The notes under the pieces are model-generated. The model saw only the letters and a list, made by a program, of their open reading frames with translations. It ran no database searches and was not told the origin of the DNA. Positions 34,785 through 42,131 of a stretch of 64,000 bases of DNA are shown here, in pieces. This DNA comes from Pseudorhodobacter sp. E13 (lineage in GTDB: Bacteria > Pseudomonadota > Alphaproteobacteria > Rhodobacterales > Rhodobacteraceae), in NCBI RefSeq assembly GCF_003991405.1, contig NZ_RPEN01000155.1:1-64000 (forward strand), given 5' to 3'. Every line of letters begins with the position of its first letter. The stretch's first letter is position 1. The position numbers were made by a program, and so were the translations under genes.

Positions 34785-35360
34785 TCAACTCATGCTATGG
34801 CGCAGGCGGTCCAGCGCCAGCCGGATGCGGGATTTGATGGTGCCGAGGGGCAGGCCCGTTTCGGTCGCGATCTCGCTATGCGAAAGATCACCGAAATAGG
34901 CCCGCTCGATCAGTTCACGTTGTTTTTCGGGCAAAAGCGCCACGGCTTCTGACAGGCGTTCGGTTTCCTGCGCCAGTTCCAGCGCCTCTTGCTGGTCCGG
35001 CTCGGCCTCTGGGCCCCACGGCAGGTCTTCGGGCTCGGGCCGGCGGGATTTTCGCAGGGCGTCGATGCGGCGGTTGCGGGCAATGGTAAAGATCCACGTC
35101 GCGGCAGAGGCGCGACTGGGATCAAACAGATGCGCTTTTTGCCACAACGTCGCCATGACATCTTGCGCACATTCCTCTGCCAACGTGGCTGTTGCGCCCG
35201 ACTTCATCAGAAAGCCTTTGATTCGCGGGGCAAAATGGCGGAACAGCGCGGCAAAGGCGTCGCGGTCTTGTGTATCGCGCACCCGCAGGATCAATGCGCC
35301 CCATTCTTCTTGGGCCAATGCGTCCCGACACGTTGTTTGCCCTGTTTCCGTCGCCACCAT
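34785..35360 (-). CDS. rpoE: ECF sigma factor RpoE (ChrR partner)
   Basis: 191 residues by the ATG at 35360, which has GAGG just upstream. ATGs at 35447 and 35459 are in frame but lack ribosome binding sites, and the promoter below places the transcript start near them. Region 2 includes AAWTIF-type core (RASAATWIFTIARNRRIDAL) and the segment RPEPEDLPWGPEAEPDQ identical in style to Rhodobacter RpoE; region 4 is LPLGTIKSRIRLALDRLR. It activates the singlet-oxygen regulon when ChrR releases it. It is first in the rpoE-chrR operon and, by its promoter, autoregulated. Confidence 0.94.
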   Translation of the reverse strand: MVATETGQTTCRDALAQEEWGALILRVRDTQDRDAFAALFRHFAPRIKGFLMKSGATATLAEECAQDVMATLWQKAHLFDPSRASAATWIFTIARNRRIDALRKSRRPEPEDLPWGPEAEPDQQEALELAQETERLSEAVALLPEKQRELIERAYFGDLSHSEIATETGLPLGTIKSRIRLALDRLRHSMS

Positions 35361-35463
35361 CTGCCTCTTCTGGCGCAGCAAAGCGGCTGCCCCACCCGCA
35401 GCATAAGGGGCTGTGGGGGAAGTTGCATCCGGATTCTGATGGGGCATTGTGTCTAACATACCC

Positions 35464-35493
35464 AGTCTACGCTGCCCGGTCGGGGTTGGATCA
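35464..35493 (-). promoter_or_regulatory. RpoE-dependent promoter of rpoE-chrR
   Basis: On the minus strand TGATCC (35493-35488) is followed after exactly 18 bases by TAGACT. The R. sphaeroides RpoE consensus is TGATCC-N18-TAAGA. The -35 is perfect, and the -10 keeps TA and GA (TAGA). The transcript would start near 35457, giving a leader of about 95 bases to the preferred rpoE start. Confidence 0.85.
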
Positions 35494-35561
35494 CCCGTGC
35501 TGACAGTTTTTTGCGCTTTCCGCGGCGACAGGGTGTTTTCCGGGGCAAGGTTGCGCGAAAG

Positions 35562-35590
35562 TGATCTAGAAAGGCAAAGCAGGCGTATGA
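35562..35590 (+). promoter_or_regulatory. RpoE-dependent promoter of the divergent operon
   Basis: TGATCT (35562-35567), exactly 18 bases, then TATGA (35586-35590): one mismatch in each box against TGATCC-N18-TAAGA. It lies 37 bases before the amine oxidase-like start and faces away from the rpoE promoter 70 bp off. Confidence 0.75.
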
Positions 35591-35627
35591 ACCGTAAGTA
35601 AAAAAGCCCCACAGGAGATGTCGCCCC

Positions 35628-36920
35628 ATGCCGTTGGAAACCACTGCCGCCGCCACCCGCCGTATTGCTGTCATCGGGGGCGGGATTTCCGGCATGGCCG
35701 CTGCCCATCTGCTCAGCCGCGATCATCAGGTGGTGCTGTTTGAGGCGGAAAAGCGTTTGGGCGGACATGCGCGCACCGTTCTGGCGGGAAAGCGCGGGGA
35801 TCAGCCGGTCGACACCGGGTTCATCGTGTTCAACCATGTGAATTATCCGAATCTTGTGGGGTTGTTTGAAAAACTGGGTGTGCCCACGGCCAAAAGCGAT
35901 ATGAGCTTTGGGGCCTCTATCGGGGGCGGGCGGTTTGAATATGGCTTTCGCGATTGGGCGGGTCTGGTGGCGCAGAAAAGCAACATCGTGAACCCGCGCT
36001 ATTGGGGCATGCTGCGCGATATCATGCGGTTCAACGCCCGGGCCGAGGAATTGGCAGGCGATGGCTCTATGACAATCCGCGACTTGCTGGCGGCTTTGGG
36101 CGCGGGCGATTGGTTCCGTGATTACTACCTCTTGCCGTTGTCGGGCGCGATCTGGTCTACGCCGACACAAGGGATATTGGATTTTCCGGCGCGGGCGATG
36201 ATTGATTTCTTCAAGAACCACGCGCTGCTGGGCGTCACCGGGCAGCACCAGTGGTATACGGTGCAGGGCGGTTCCATCGAATACGTGCGCCGCGTGCAGG
36301 CGGCGTTGGAAACCGCCGGTGTTGACCTGCGGCTGGGCGCGCCTGTTGCCGGGGTGCGGCGCGCGGCGGGCCAGGTATTCGTGCGCGGGACGGGGGCGGA
36401 ATGGGAAGCCTTTGACGAGGTGATCTTTGCCACCCATTCCGACGACACGTTGCGCTTGCTGGAGGACCCGACAGCGTTTGAAACGGCGCAACTGGGCGCG
36501 ATCCGCTATCAGCCGAATGATGTGGTGCTGCATTCCGATGCCGCGATGATGCCGAAACGCCGCGCGGCTTGGGCCTCTTGGGTCTATGTCGAAGGGGCGG
36601 GGCCGCGCCCGGACCGGATTGATCTGACCTATTGGATGAACTCGCTGCAACCGATCCCGATGGATGACCCGCTGTTCGTGACGCTGAACGCCAATAAACC
36701 GATCCGCGAGGCGTTGATCCACGATCAGGTCACTTTCCGCCACCCGGTCTATGACCTTGGCGCGCTGGAGGCGCAGCGCGCGATCCGCGCCAGCAACGGC
36801 AGCAATGGCACGTGGTTCTGCGGCGCATGGATGCGCAACGGCTTTCACGAAGACGGCTTTGCCAGTGCTGTGGATGTGGTCGACGCCCTGCGCGCGCGGC
36901 AAGTTGCAGCCGCGGCATGA
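35628..36920 (+). CDS. FAD-dependent amine oxidase-like protein (RpoE regulon; furan fatty acid type)
   Basis: 430 residues. The N-terminal FAD motif is IAVIGGGISGMAAAHLLSRD, followed by GGHARTV and DTGFIVFNHVNYPNL, as in the NAD/FAD amine oxidase family. An ATG at 35628 with GGAGA upstream is the start. The next gene overlaps it by 4 bp. The order amine oxidase-DUF1365-MFS-SDR opposite rpoE-chrR matches the R. sphaeroides RSP1091-1087 operon. There, to my recollection, the first two products take part in furan fatty acid synthesis and in the singlet-oxygen response; that role is carried over by synteny, not shown by the sequence. Confidence 0.88.
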   Translation: MPLETTAAATRRIAVIGGGISGMAAAHLLSRDHQVVLFEAEKRLGGHARTVLAGKRGDQPVDTGFIVFNHVNYPNLVGLFEKLGVPTAKSDMSFGASIGGGRFEYGFRDWAGLVAQKSNIVNPRYWGMLRDIMRFNARAEELAGDGSMTIRDLLAALGAGDWFRDYYLLPLSGAIWSTPTQGILDFPARAMIDFFKNHALLGVTGQHQWYTVQGGSIEYVRRVQAALETAGVDLRLGAPVAGVRRAAGQVFVRGTGAEWEAFDEVIFATHSDDTLRLLEDPTAFETAQLGAIRYQPNDVVLHSDAAMMPKRRAAWASWVYVEGAGPRPDRIDLTYWMNSLQPIPMDDPLFVTLNANKPIREALIHDQVTFRHPVYDLGALEAQRAIRASNGSNGTWFCGAWMRNGFHEDGFASAVDVVDALRARQVAAAA

Positions 36921-37669
36921 GCAAGGTCGAACATATCGCCGGAGAGACCTTTCACGGCAGGCGCGGCGCCGTGCAAAACGCCTTTCGCTATGGCGTGGAT
37001 TATGTGCTGCTGGATATGGAAAGCGGCACTGGCCCCGGCCTGTTTTCGCGCAATCGTAGCAATCTGACATCGCTATGGGATCGTGACCATGGCGGTGCGC
37101 CGAAAGCCGGGCGCGGGGTGGAATGGCTGCGCGAGGTTCTGGCCGCCCATGGCTTGCCGGGGGGGGACAAAGTGCAGCTTTTGGCCCAGCCGCGCGTTCT
37201 GGGCCATGTGTTCAACCCGGTGTCCTTCTGGCTGTGCCATGACGCGGCGGGCGATTTGCGCGTGGTGGTGGCCGAGGTGAACAACACCTTCGGCGACCGT
37301 CACTCCTATCTGTGTCACCGCCCTGATCTGGCCCCCATCACGCGTGAGGACCGGATTACTGCCCAAAAGATATTCCACGTCTCACCGTTTCAGCCGGTGT
37401 CGGGGGCGTATGAGTTCCGGTTTGATATCACGCCAGACCGTATCGGGATCTGGATTGATTACACCCAAGGCAATGGCGGCTTGATTGCCACGCTGACCGG
37501 GCCGCGCAAGCCGCTGACCAATCGCGCAATCCTTTGGGCCTGTCTGTGCCGCCCATTCGGGTCACGCCGGGTGCTGACGCTGATCCATTGGCAGGCGCTG
37601 AAACTCTGGATCAAACGCGCGCCGTTTTTCACAAGGCCAGAGCCGCCGGAACAGGATGTCTCCCGATGA
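36917..37669 (+). CDS. DUF1365 protein
   Basis: 250 residues. The DUF1365 hallmarks are FRYGVDYVLLDM near the start, LGHVFNPVSFWLCHD in the middle and FHVSPFQPVSGAYEFRF. Start and stop overlap both neighbours by 4 bp (ATGA), so it is tightly coupled between the amine oxidase-like and MFS genes. DUF1365 and FAD amine oxidase genes travel together in many bacteria, often with a cyclopropane-synthase-like methyltransferase, which is absent here. In Rhodobacter the equivalent gene belongs to the RpoE regulon and is implicated in modified fatty acids. Confidence 0.88.
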   Translation: MSKVEHIAGETFHGRRGAVQNAFRYGVDYVLLDMESGTGPGLFSRNRSNLTSLWDRDHGGAPKAGRGVEWLREVLAAHGLPGGDKVQLLAQPRVLGHVFNPVSFWLCHDAAGDLRVVVAEVNNTFGDRHSYLCHRPDLAPITREDRITAQKIFHVSPFQPVSGAYEFRFDITPDRIGIWIDYTQGNGGLIATLTGPRKPLTNRAILWACLCRPFGSRRVLTLIHWQALKLWIKRAPFFTRPEPPEQDVSR

Positions 37670-38892
37670 GCATGGCCCCAAGGCTGTGGCCTTGGTCCCT
37701 GTTCGCGGCGCTGATCGCTGCGGCGGGGCTGCCGATTTATATCCATGCGCCAAAGTTTTACGTCGATGAATATGGCGTGACGCTGGTGTCACTTGGTGTG
37801 GTGCTGTTTGGCCTGCGCCTGCTGGATGTGGTGCAAGACCCGGCGCTGGGTTGGCTGGCCGAAAAGGGCCGCGCCTATCGTGGGGCGATGGTGGCGGGGG
37901 CGGCGGTTGTGATGGCGCTGGCGATGCTGGGGCTGTTCGCGGTGCCGCCGATGTTGCCGCCGCTGTGGTGGTTCGGGCTGATGCTGGCGGGTTTGTTTTC
38001 GGCCTTTTCCCTGCTGACGATTTGCTTTTATGCGCAAGGGGTTGCCCGTGCCGCGCACCTGCCCGGCGGGCATTTGCAACTGGCAAGCTGGCGCGAGGCG
38101 GGGGCGTTGCTTGGCATTTCGGCAGCGGCGGTGGCACCGACGGTGCTGGCCCTTGTGATGGACGCGCCCTTTACCGGCTTTGCGCTGGGCTTTGCGCTGC
38201 TGGCACTGGTGGCGACCGCCGCAATGCGGGGGCAATGGGGCAGCGTGGCGCTTGGCCCCGCCCCTTCGCCGCTGGTGGTTCTGGCAGACCCGATGGCGCG
38301 GCGCTTTCTGGCCTTGGCCATGGTGAACGCGGCCCCGGTGGCCGTCACCTCCACGCTGTTTTTGTTCTTTGTCGAAAGCCGGATCATGGCTGCGGGGATG
38401 GAAGGGCCGCTTTTGCTGCTGTTCTTTCTGGCCGCTGCTGTGACGGCCCCGCTATGGGGGCGGGTTGCGGCGCGCTATGGGCAAAAGAACAGCCTGCTTG
38501 CGGGCATGGCGCTGGCGATTGTGGCCTTTGGGTTTGCCCTGCGGCTTGGCCCCGGCGATGTTTTGGCCTTCGCCGTGATCTCGGCGGCATCGGGGGCGGC
38601 ATTGGCCGCCGATATGGTGCTGCTGCCCGCGCTTTTCGCCCGCCATCTGGCCGCCAGGGGGCAGGGGGAGGCGATGGGTTTTGGCCTGTGGTCCTTTGCC
38701 TCCAAGCTCATGCTGGCCTTTGCGGCGATCACGCTGTTCCCGATACTGGAGGCGCAGGGCTTTCAATCCGGCGCAGAGAATACGCCCGAGGCGCTGCGCG
38801 CGCTGACATTGCTTTATGCAGGGCTGCCCTGCGTGCTGAAAATTCTGGCCGTGGTGCTGTTGGCCCGCACGCCGCTGGCCGATGGGGTGTAA
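37666..38892 (+). CDS. MFS-type transporter of the RpoE-regulated operon
   Basis: 408 residues with about twelve hydrophobic segments. The pattern FGLRLLDVVQDPALGWLAEKGR after the second segment matches the GPH/melibiose-like MFS branch (sodium or proton symporters for glycosides). The start overlaps the DUF1365 stop. The substrate is unknown; in an operon tied to lipid oxidation it might move a lipid-related or protective compound, but that is inference. 83 bases follow before the SDR gene. Confidence 0.85.
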   Translation: MSMAPRLWPWSLFAALIAAAGLPIYIHAPKFYVDEYGVTLVSLGVVLFGLRLLDVVQDPALGWLAEKGRAYRGAMVAGAAVVMALAMLGLFAVPPMLPPLWWFGLMLAGLFSAFSLLTICFYAQGVARAAHLPGGHLQLASWREAGALLGISAAAVAPTVLALVMDAPFTGFALGFALLALVATAAMRGQWGSVALGPAPSPLVVLADPMARRFLALAMVNAAPVAVTSTLFLFFVESRIMAAGMEGPLLLLFFLAAAVTAPLWGRVAARYGQKNSLLAGMALAIVAFGFALRLGPGDVLAFAVISAASGAALAADMVLLPALFARHLAARGQGEAMGFGLWSFASKLMLAFAAITLFPILEAQGFQSGAENTPEALRALTLLYAGLPCVLKILAVVLLARTPLADGV

Positions 38893-38975
38893 CCGCGGGC
38901 AAGGGAACCCATATGATACATGACCCGTTAAAGTCAGGCGGGTTTAGGACTTATGACTTCGGAAGGTAGGATAGG

Positions 38976-39713
38976 ATGAGAGACTGGCACGGCAAACGCT
39001 ATTGGTTGATCGGCGCGAGTGAGGGGCTTGGCCTTGCACTGGCGCGGCAAATCTCGGCAGCGGGGGCAGAGGTGATCTTGTCGGCGCGGTCCGAGGCCGG
39101 GTTGCAAAAGGCGGTGGCGCAGATGCCGGGGCGCGGAAGTGCCGTGGCCGTGGATGTGGCCGATACGGCCGCAGTCGCCAAAGCGGCAGAGGCCGTGGGC
39201 GACGTGGATGGTGTGGTGTTTCTGGCGGGTGTCTATTGGCCGATGAAGGCGCAGGACTGGAACGCCGAACAGGTCGAGGCGATGTGTGATGTCAACTTCA
39301 CCGGCTGCGCGCGGGTTATTGGCGCGGTGCTGCCCGGAATGGTTGCACGCGGTCAGGGGCATCTGGTGCTGACAGGGTCGCTGTCGGGCTTTCGCGGCTT
39401 GCCGGGGGCGAGCGGTTATGCGCCGTCCAAAGCTGGGGTCATGGCGATGGCGGAATGCCTTTATGCCGATCTGCGCGGCAGTGGGGTCACGGTGCAGCTT
39501 GCCAACCCCGGCTTCATCCGCACGCGGCTGACCGAAAAGAACGATTTCACGATGCCCTTCCTGATGGAGCCGGAACAAGCCGCGCGCGAGATGTTCGAGT
39601 TGATGCAGACGGACCGCTTCAAATCCAGCTTTCCAACCGTGTTTTCATGGCTGTTTCGCTTGTCGCAATTCCTGCCGGATTGGGCCTATTACCGGCTGTT
39701 CGCGCCGAAATAG
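38976..39713 (+). CDS. Short-chain dehydrogenase/reductase
   Basis: 245 residues of classical SDR form. Coenzyme motif IGASEGLGLALARQ at 13-26, structural FLAGVYW in place of NNAG, catalytic TGSLSGFRG with Ser and Tyr-x3-Lys in SGYAPSKAG. A C-terminal hydrophobic stretch follows (FPTVFSWLFRLSQFLPDWAYY). The start follows AGGTAGGATAGG. It is the last gene of the probable RpoE-dependent operon and converges on the saccharopine dehydrogenase-like gene with three bases between. Substrate unknown. Confidence 0.88.
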   Translation: MRDWHGKRYWLIGASEGLGLALARQISAAGAEVILSARSEAGLQKAVAQMPGRGSAVAVDVADTAAVAKAAEAVGDVDGVVFLAGVYWPMKAQDWNAEQVEAMCDVNFTGCARVIGAVLPGMVARGQGHLVLTGSLSGFRGLPGASGYAPSKAGVMAMAECLYADLRGSGVTVQLANPGFIRTRLTEKNDFTMPFLMEPEQAAREMFELMQTDRFKSSFPTVFSWLFRLSQFLPDWAYYRLFAPK

Positions 39714-39716
39714 GGC

Positions 39717-40772
39717 TTACACCCGCGCGATATGTTGATCGAACAGCGCCTTGGCCCGGCCCCAGACGCCGGCTTTCAGATCATGCAGTGTCAGCAGCGA
39801 GGGCAGCAACAGTCCCGCAAAATCCTCGCTGCTTTCCACGGGTAGCAGGGATGGCAGGTTATCAATCGCCGTCACGTCCAGCACCGGGTTATCGGCTACA
39901 CGCAGGGCAGGCGCATCCCAATCGGTCGCGCGGTCATAGACCTTGATGGGCGAAAACTCTGACGTTGGATCGCAGGCGATATCGCCAATCACTGTCAAGG
40001 CGCGGGGGGCGGTTTTTGCATCGGCGGGCACGAACACCGGGCAGCCGGGTTGCGCCAGAATACAGTTGAGGAACAGCTCATGCGCCAGCACCTCGGGGAA
40101 GGGGCCGCCATGCGCGGTTTCGGCCATATCCCATTTGGTCACGGCCACGCCCATCGCTTCGCACAGGTCCGAGGCCCCGCTGCCCACGCGCCCTTTTGCG
40201 CCGATCACGATCGCGCGGGGGCGGTTGGGGCCAGTTGCGGCAAGCTCTGCGCCCAGATCATCCAATAGCGCCTGCTTGCCGCGGTATTTCGCCACTGGCC
40301 CCGCGATGGCCCCGCGTTGCTGCGCGGCCCAGCATTTCAGCGCAACCGCCGCCCCGGCATACCCCGCCCAATAACCAAAGGCGGCCACGCGGCGCCCCGT
40401 CTCATCGACCAGATATTCAATATCATACAGCGTGCCCCCACCGGCCTTGAAGCGCTGTAACAGCACTTGCCCCGCCGGTTGGCCCTTGTAGGCATGGCCG
40501 AACAGGATGTGGCGATGCGGCAGCGGCGTGCCATCCTCGGGCAGTTCCTTCAGGCCAAAGATGATCGCATCGCGGGGGGCATCGGGCCAGGAATTTTCGG
40601 CCGCGATTTCGCAGCCCGTGGCGCGGTAGCCGTCCATCGGGATGGCGCGGACGTGGCTTTCCTCGACCGTCACGCGAAACCCTGCGGCCATCAGGGCGGT
40701 CACGCCTTTTGGGGTGATGCCTGTGCGTTCCTCATTGGCGCGCTGTTCGGCGCGCACCCAGATATGTGTCAT
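39717..40772 (-). CDS. Saccharopine dehydrogenase-like (lysine-forming type) protein
   Basis: 351 residues, resembling the alanine dehydrogenase/PNT-fold saccharopine dehydrogenases (LYS1 type). Visible blocks are IWVRAEQRANEERTGITP at the N-terminus, FGLKELPEDGTPLPHRHILFGHAYKGQ in substrate-domain style, and an NAD-binding AIVIGAKGRVGSGASDL. Known members interconvert saccharopine with lysine and 2-oxoglutarate. Whether it degrades lysine here cannot be said, as no partner gene is nearby. A WGR-domain gene lies 13 bases upstream and is probably cotranscribed. Confidence 0.87.
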   Translation of the reverse strand: MTHIWVRAEQRANEERTGITPKGVTALMAAGFRVTVEESHVRAIPMDGYRATGCEIAAENSWPDAPRDAIIFGLKELPEDGTPLPHRHILFGHAYKGQPAGQVLLQRFKAGGGTLYDIEYLVDETGRRVAAFGYWAGYAGAAVALKCWAAQQRGAIAGPVAKYRGKQALLDDLGAELAATGPNRPRAIVIGAKGRVGSGASDLCEAMGVAVTKWDMAETAHGGPFPEVLAHELFLNCILAQPGCPVFVPADAKTAPRALTVIGDIACDPTSEFSPIKVYDRATDWDAPALRVADNPVLDVTAIDNLPSLLPVESSEDFAGLLLPSLLTLHDLKAGVWGRAKALFDQHIARV

Positions 40773-40785
40773 CCGGCCTGTCCTT

Positions 40786-41031
40786 TTAATCCTGTATCAA
40801 GCGGTCATAGCCGCGCCGCATCGCGCGCTTTTGAAAGCGTTCGGCGGCAAGGCAAGCCTCGCGCAGATTGGCGAACCATGTGATATGGCGTTGTCCCGCC
40901 CCGGCACCGGGCCGCCCGCGCAGGCCCCATTCCCGCAGCACGGAATATTCCCCAAACAGGTTATAGGCGACATCCACGCGGTAATAGCGTGCATCGCCCT
41001 TGCGATTGCGCAGCAAATGGAAACCGATCAT
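40786..41031 (-). CDS. WGR-domain protein
   Basis: 81 residues from the ATG at 41031, preceded by a G-rich ribosome binding site. The core (RYYRVDVAYNLFGEYSVLREWGLRGR) carries the WGR signature in REWGLRGRPG. WGR domains are nucleic-acid-binding modules found alone in small alphaproteobacterial proteins. A frame to 41088 is longer but lacks support. It diverges from the SGNH-like gene (87 bases apart) and precedes the saccharopine dehydrogenase-like gene. Role unknown. Confidence 0.82.
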   Translation of the reverse strand: MIGFHLLRNRKGDARYYRVDVAYNLFGEYSVLREWGLRGRPGAGAGQRHITWFANLREACLAAERFQKRAMRRGYDRLIQD

Positions 41032-41118
41032 TTCTACCCCCCCGGGTTGGTTTCTGATCCCAGAGATACCAGATTGAACGGCAAGCAACAGAGAAAATTA
41101 GCCTTGCGGGGAAATGGG

Positions 41119-42081
41119 ATGCAACGAAGGGGGATGATTTTGGCGGGCTTGGCGGCCATCGCGGCTGCCGGGGTTTATGGCGCGTGGCGGGCCATGCAGG
41201 CGCGACCGCTGGACATGGCCGCGTTTCAGGCGCGCTATGCGGCCGCGCTGGCCAAGCCTGATGCTGCGTTGACTGTCTATCATCTGGGACACAGCCTTGT
41301 GGGCCGCGATATGCCAGTGATGCTGGACCAACTGGCCCATGCCGCAGGCTTTGCCGCCCATGCCCACGCCAGCCAGCTTGGTTGGGGTGCCAGCCTTGAC
41401 CAGCACCGCAAAGGCCCCGATGCCACCCCCGGCTTTGCCGAGGAAAACGCCCATGCCAACCACCGCCCCGCAGCAGAGGCGCTGGCCTCTGGTGCCTTTG
41501 ATGCTGTGGTGCTGACCGAAATGGTCGAAATCCGCGATGCCATCAAATACCACCAAAGCGCCGAAGCCTTGGCCCATTGGGCCGCCGCCGCGCGGGCCGG
41601 AAACCCCGATGTGCGGGTTTATCTTTATGAAACATGGCACCGACTGGATGATCCCGAAGGCTGGCTGACCCGGATTGACGCCGATCTGCCTCGGGCATGG
41701 CAAGATGTGCTGATGCGGGGGGCCATGGCGCGGCCCGATGTCGGCACGATTTACCTGATCCCCGGCGGGCAGGTTCTGGCCGCCGCCGTGCGCGCGATGG
41801 AGGCCGGGCAAATCCCCGGCCTGACCCAGCGCGAAGCGTTGTTTTCGCGCGATGCAGCCGGGGCGGTGGACCCCATTCACCTGAACGATCTTGGGGCCTA
41901 TCTGATTGCGCTGACCCATTTCGCCACGCTGTATCAGCAATCGCCCGAAGGCTTGCCGCATCAATTGCGCCGCGCAGATGGGCAGATGGCCCAAGCCTTG
42001 CCCGAACCAGCGGTTTTACCATTGCAAAGGCTGGTCTGGAGCGTGGTCCAAGGCTATGCTTTGACCGGGATCGCGCGCTGA
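41119..42081 (+). CDS. Membrane-anchored or secreted SGNH-hydrolase-like protein
   Basis: 320 residues. The N-terminus is basic then hydrophobic (MILAGLAAIAAAGVYGAW), an anchor or signal. The SGNH block I reads YHLGHSLVG: GHSL replaces GDSL, with Ser59 as nucleophile candidate. The C-terminal DPIHLND gives Asp251 and His254 in DxxH. Internal LTEMVEIRD and YLYETWHRLDDPE recur in the next gene's N-terminus (LTEAIPLAN, YIYETWHSTKSGP), so the two are paralogues. Members of this superfamily often deacetylate or acetylate sugars, which fits the polysaccharide genes nearby. The start has GGGG about eight bases upstream. Confidence 0.72.
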   Translation: MQRRGMILAGLAAIAAAGVYGAWRAMQARPLDMAAFQARYAAALAKPDAALTVYHLGHSLVGRDMPVMLDQLAHAAGFAAHAHASQLGWGASLDQHRKGPDATPGFAEENAHANHRPAAEALASGAFDAVVLTEMVEIRDAIKYHQSAEALAHWAAAARAGNPDVRVYLYETWHRLDDPEGWLTRIDADLPRAWQDVLMRGAMARPDVGTIYLIPGGQVLAAAVRAMEAGQIPGLTQREALFSRDAAGAVDPIHLNDLGAYLIALTHFATLYQQSPEGLPHQLRRADGQMAQALPEPAVLPLQRLVWSVVQGYALTGIAR

Positions 42082-42131
42082 TTTCGCGCCGTGCCCGGTT
42101 CGTGTTGTGATTGTTGAGGGAAAGCCTGCCC

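Noticed and set aside
35494-37070. Minus-strand open frame extending rpoE far upstream into the amine oxidase gene
   Set aside because: The extension crosses the rpoE promoter and lies opposite a clear FAD enzyme gene; sigma factor homology begins only after the start chosen at 35360.
38913-38969. An 18-codon frame (MIHDPLKSGGFRTYDFGR) between the MFS and SDR genes, with AAGGGAA before its ATG
   Set aside because: Too short to judge. It could be a leader peptide or a chance frame in an 83-base gap; no repeat of codon pattern or family supports it.
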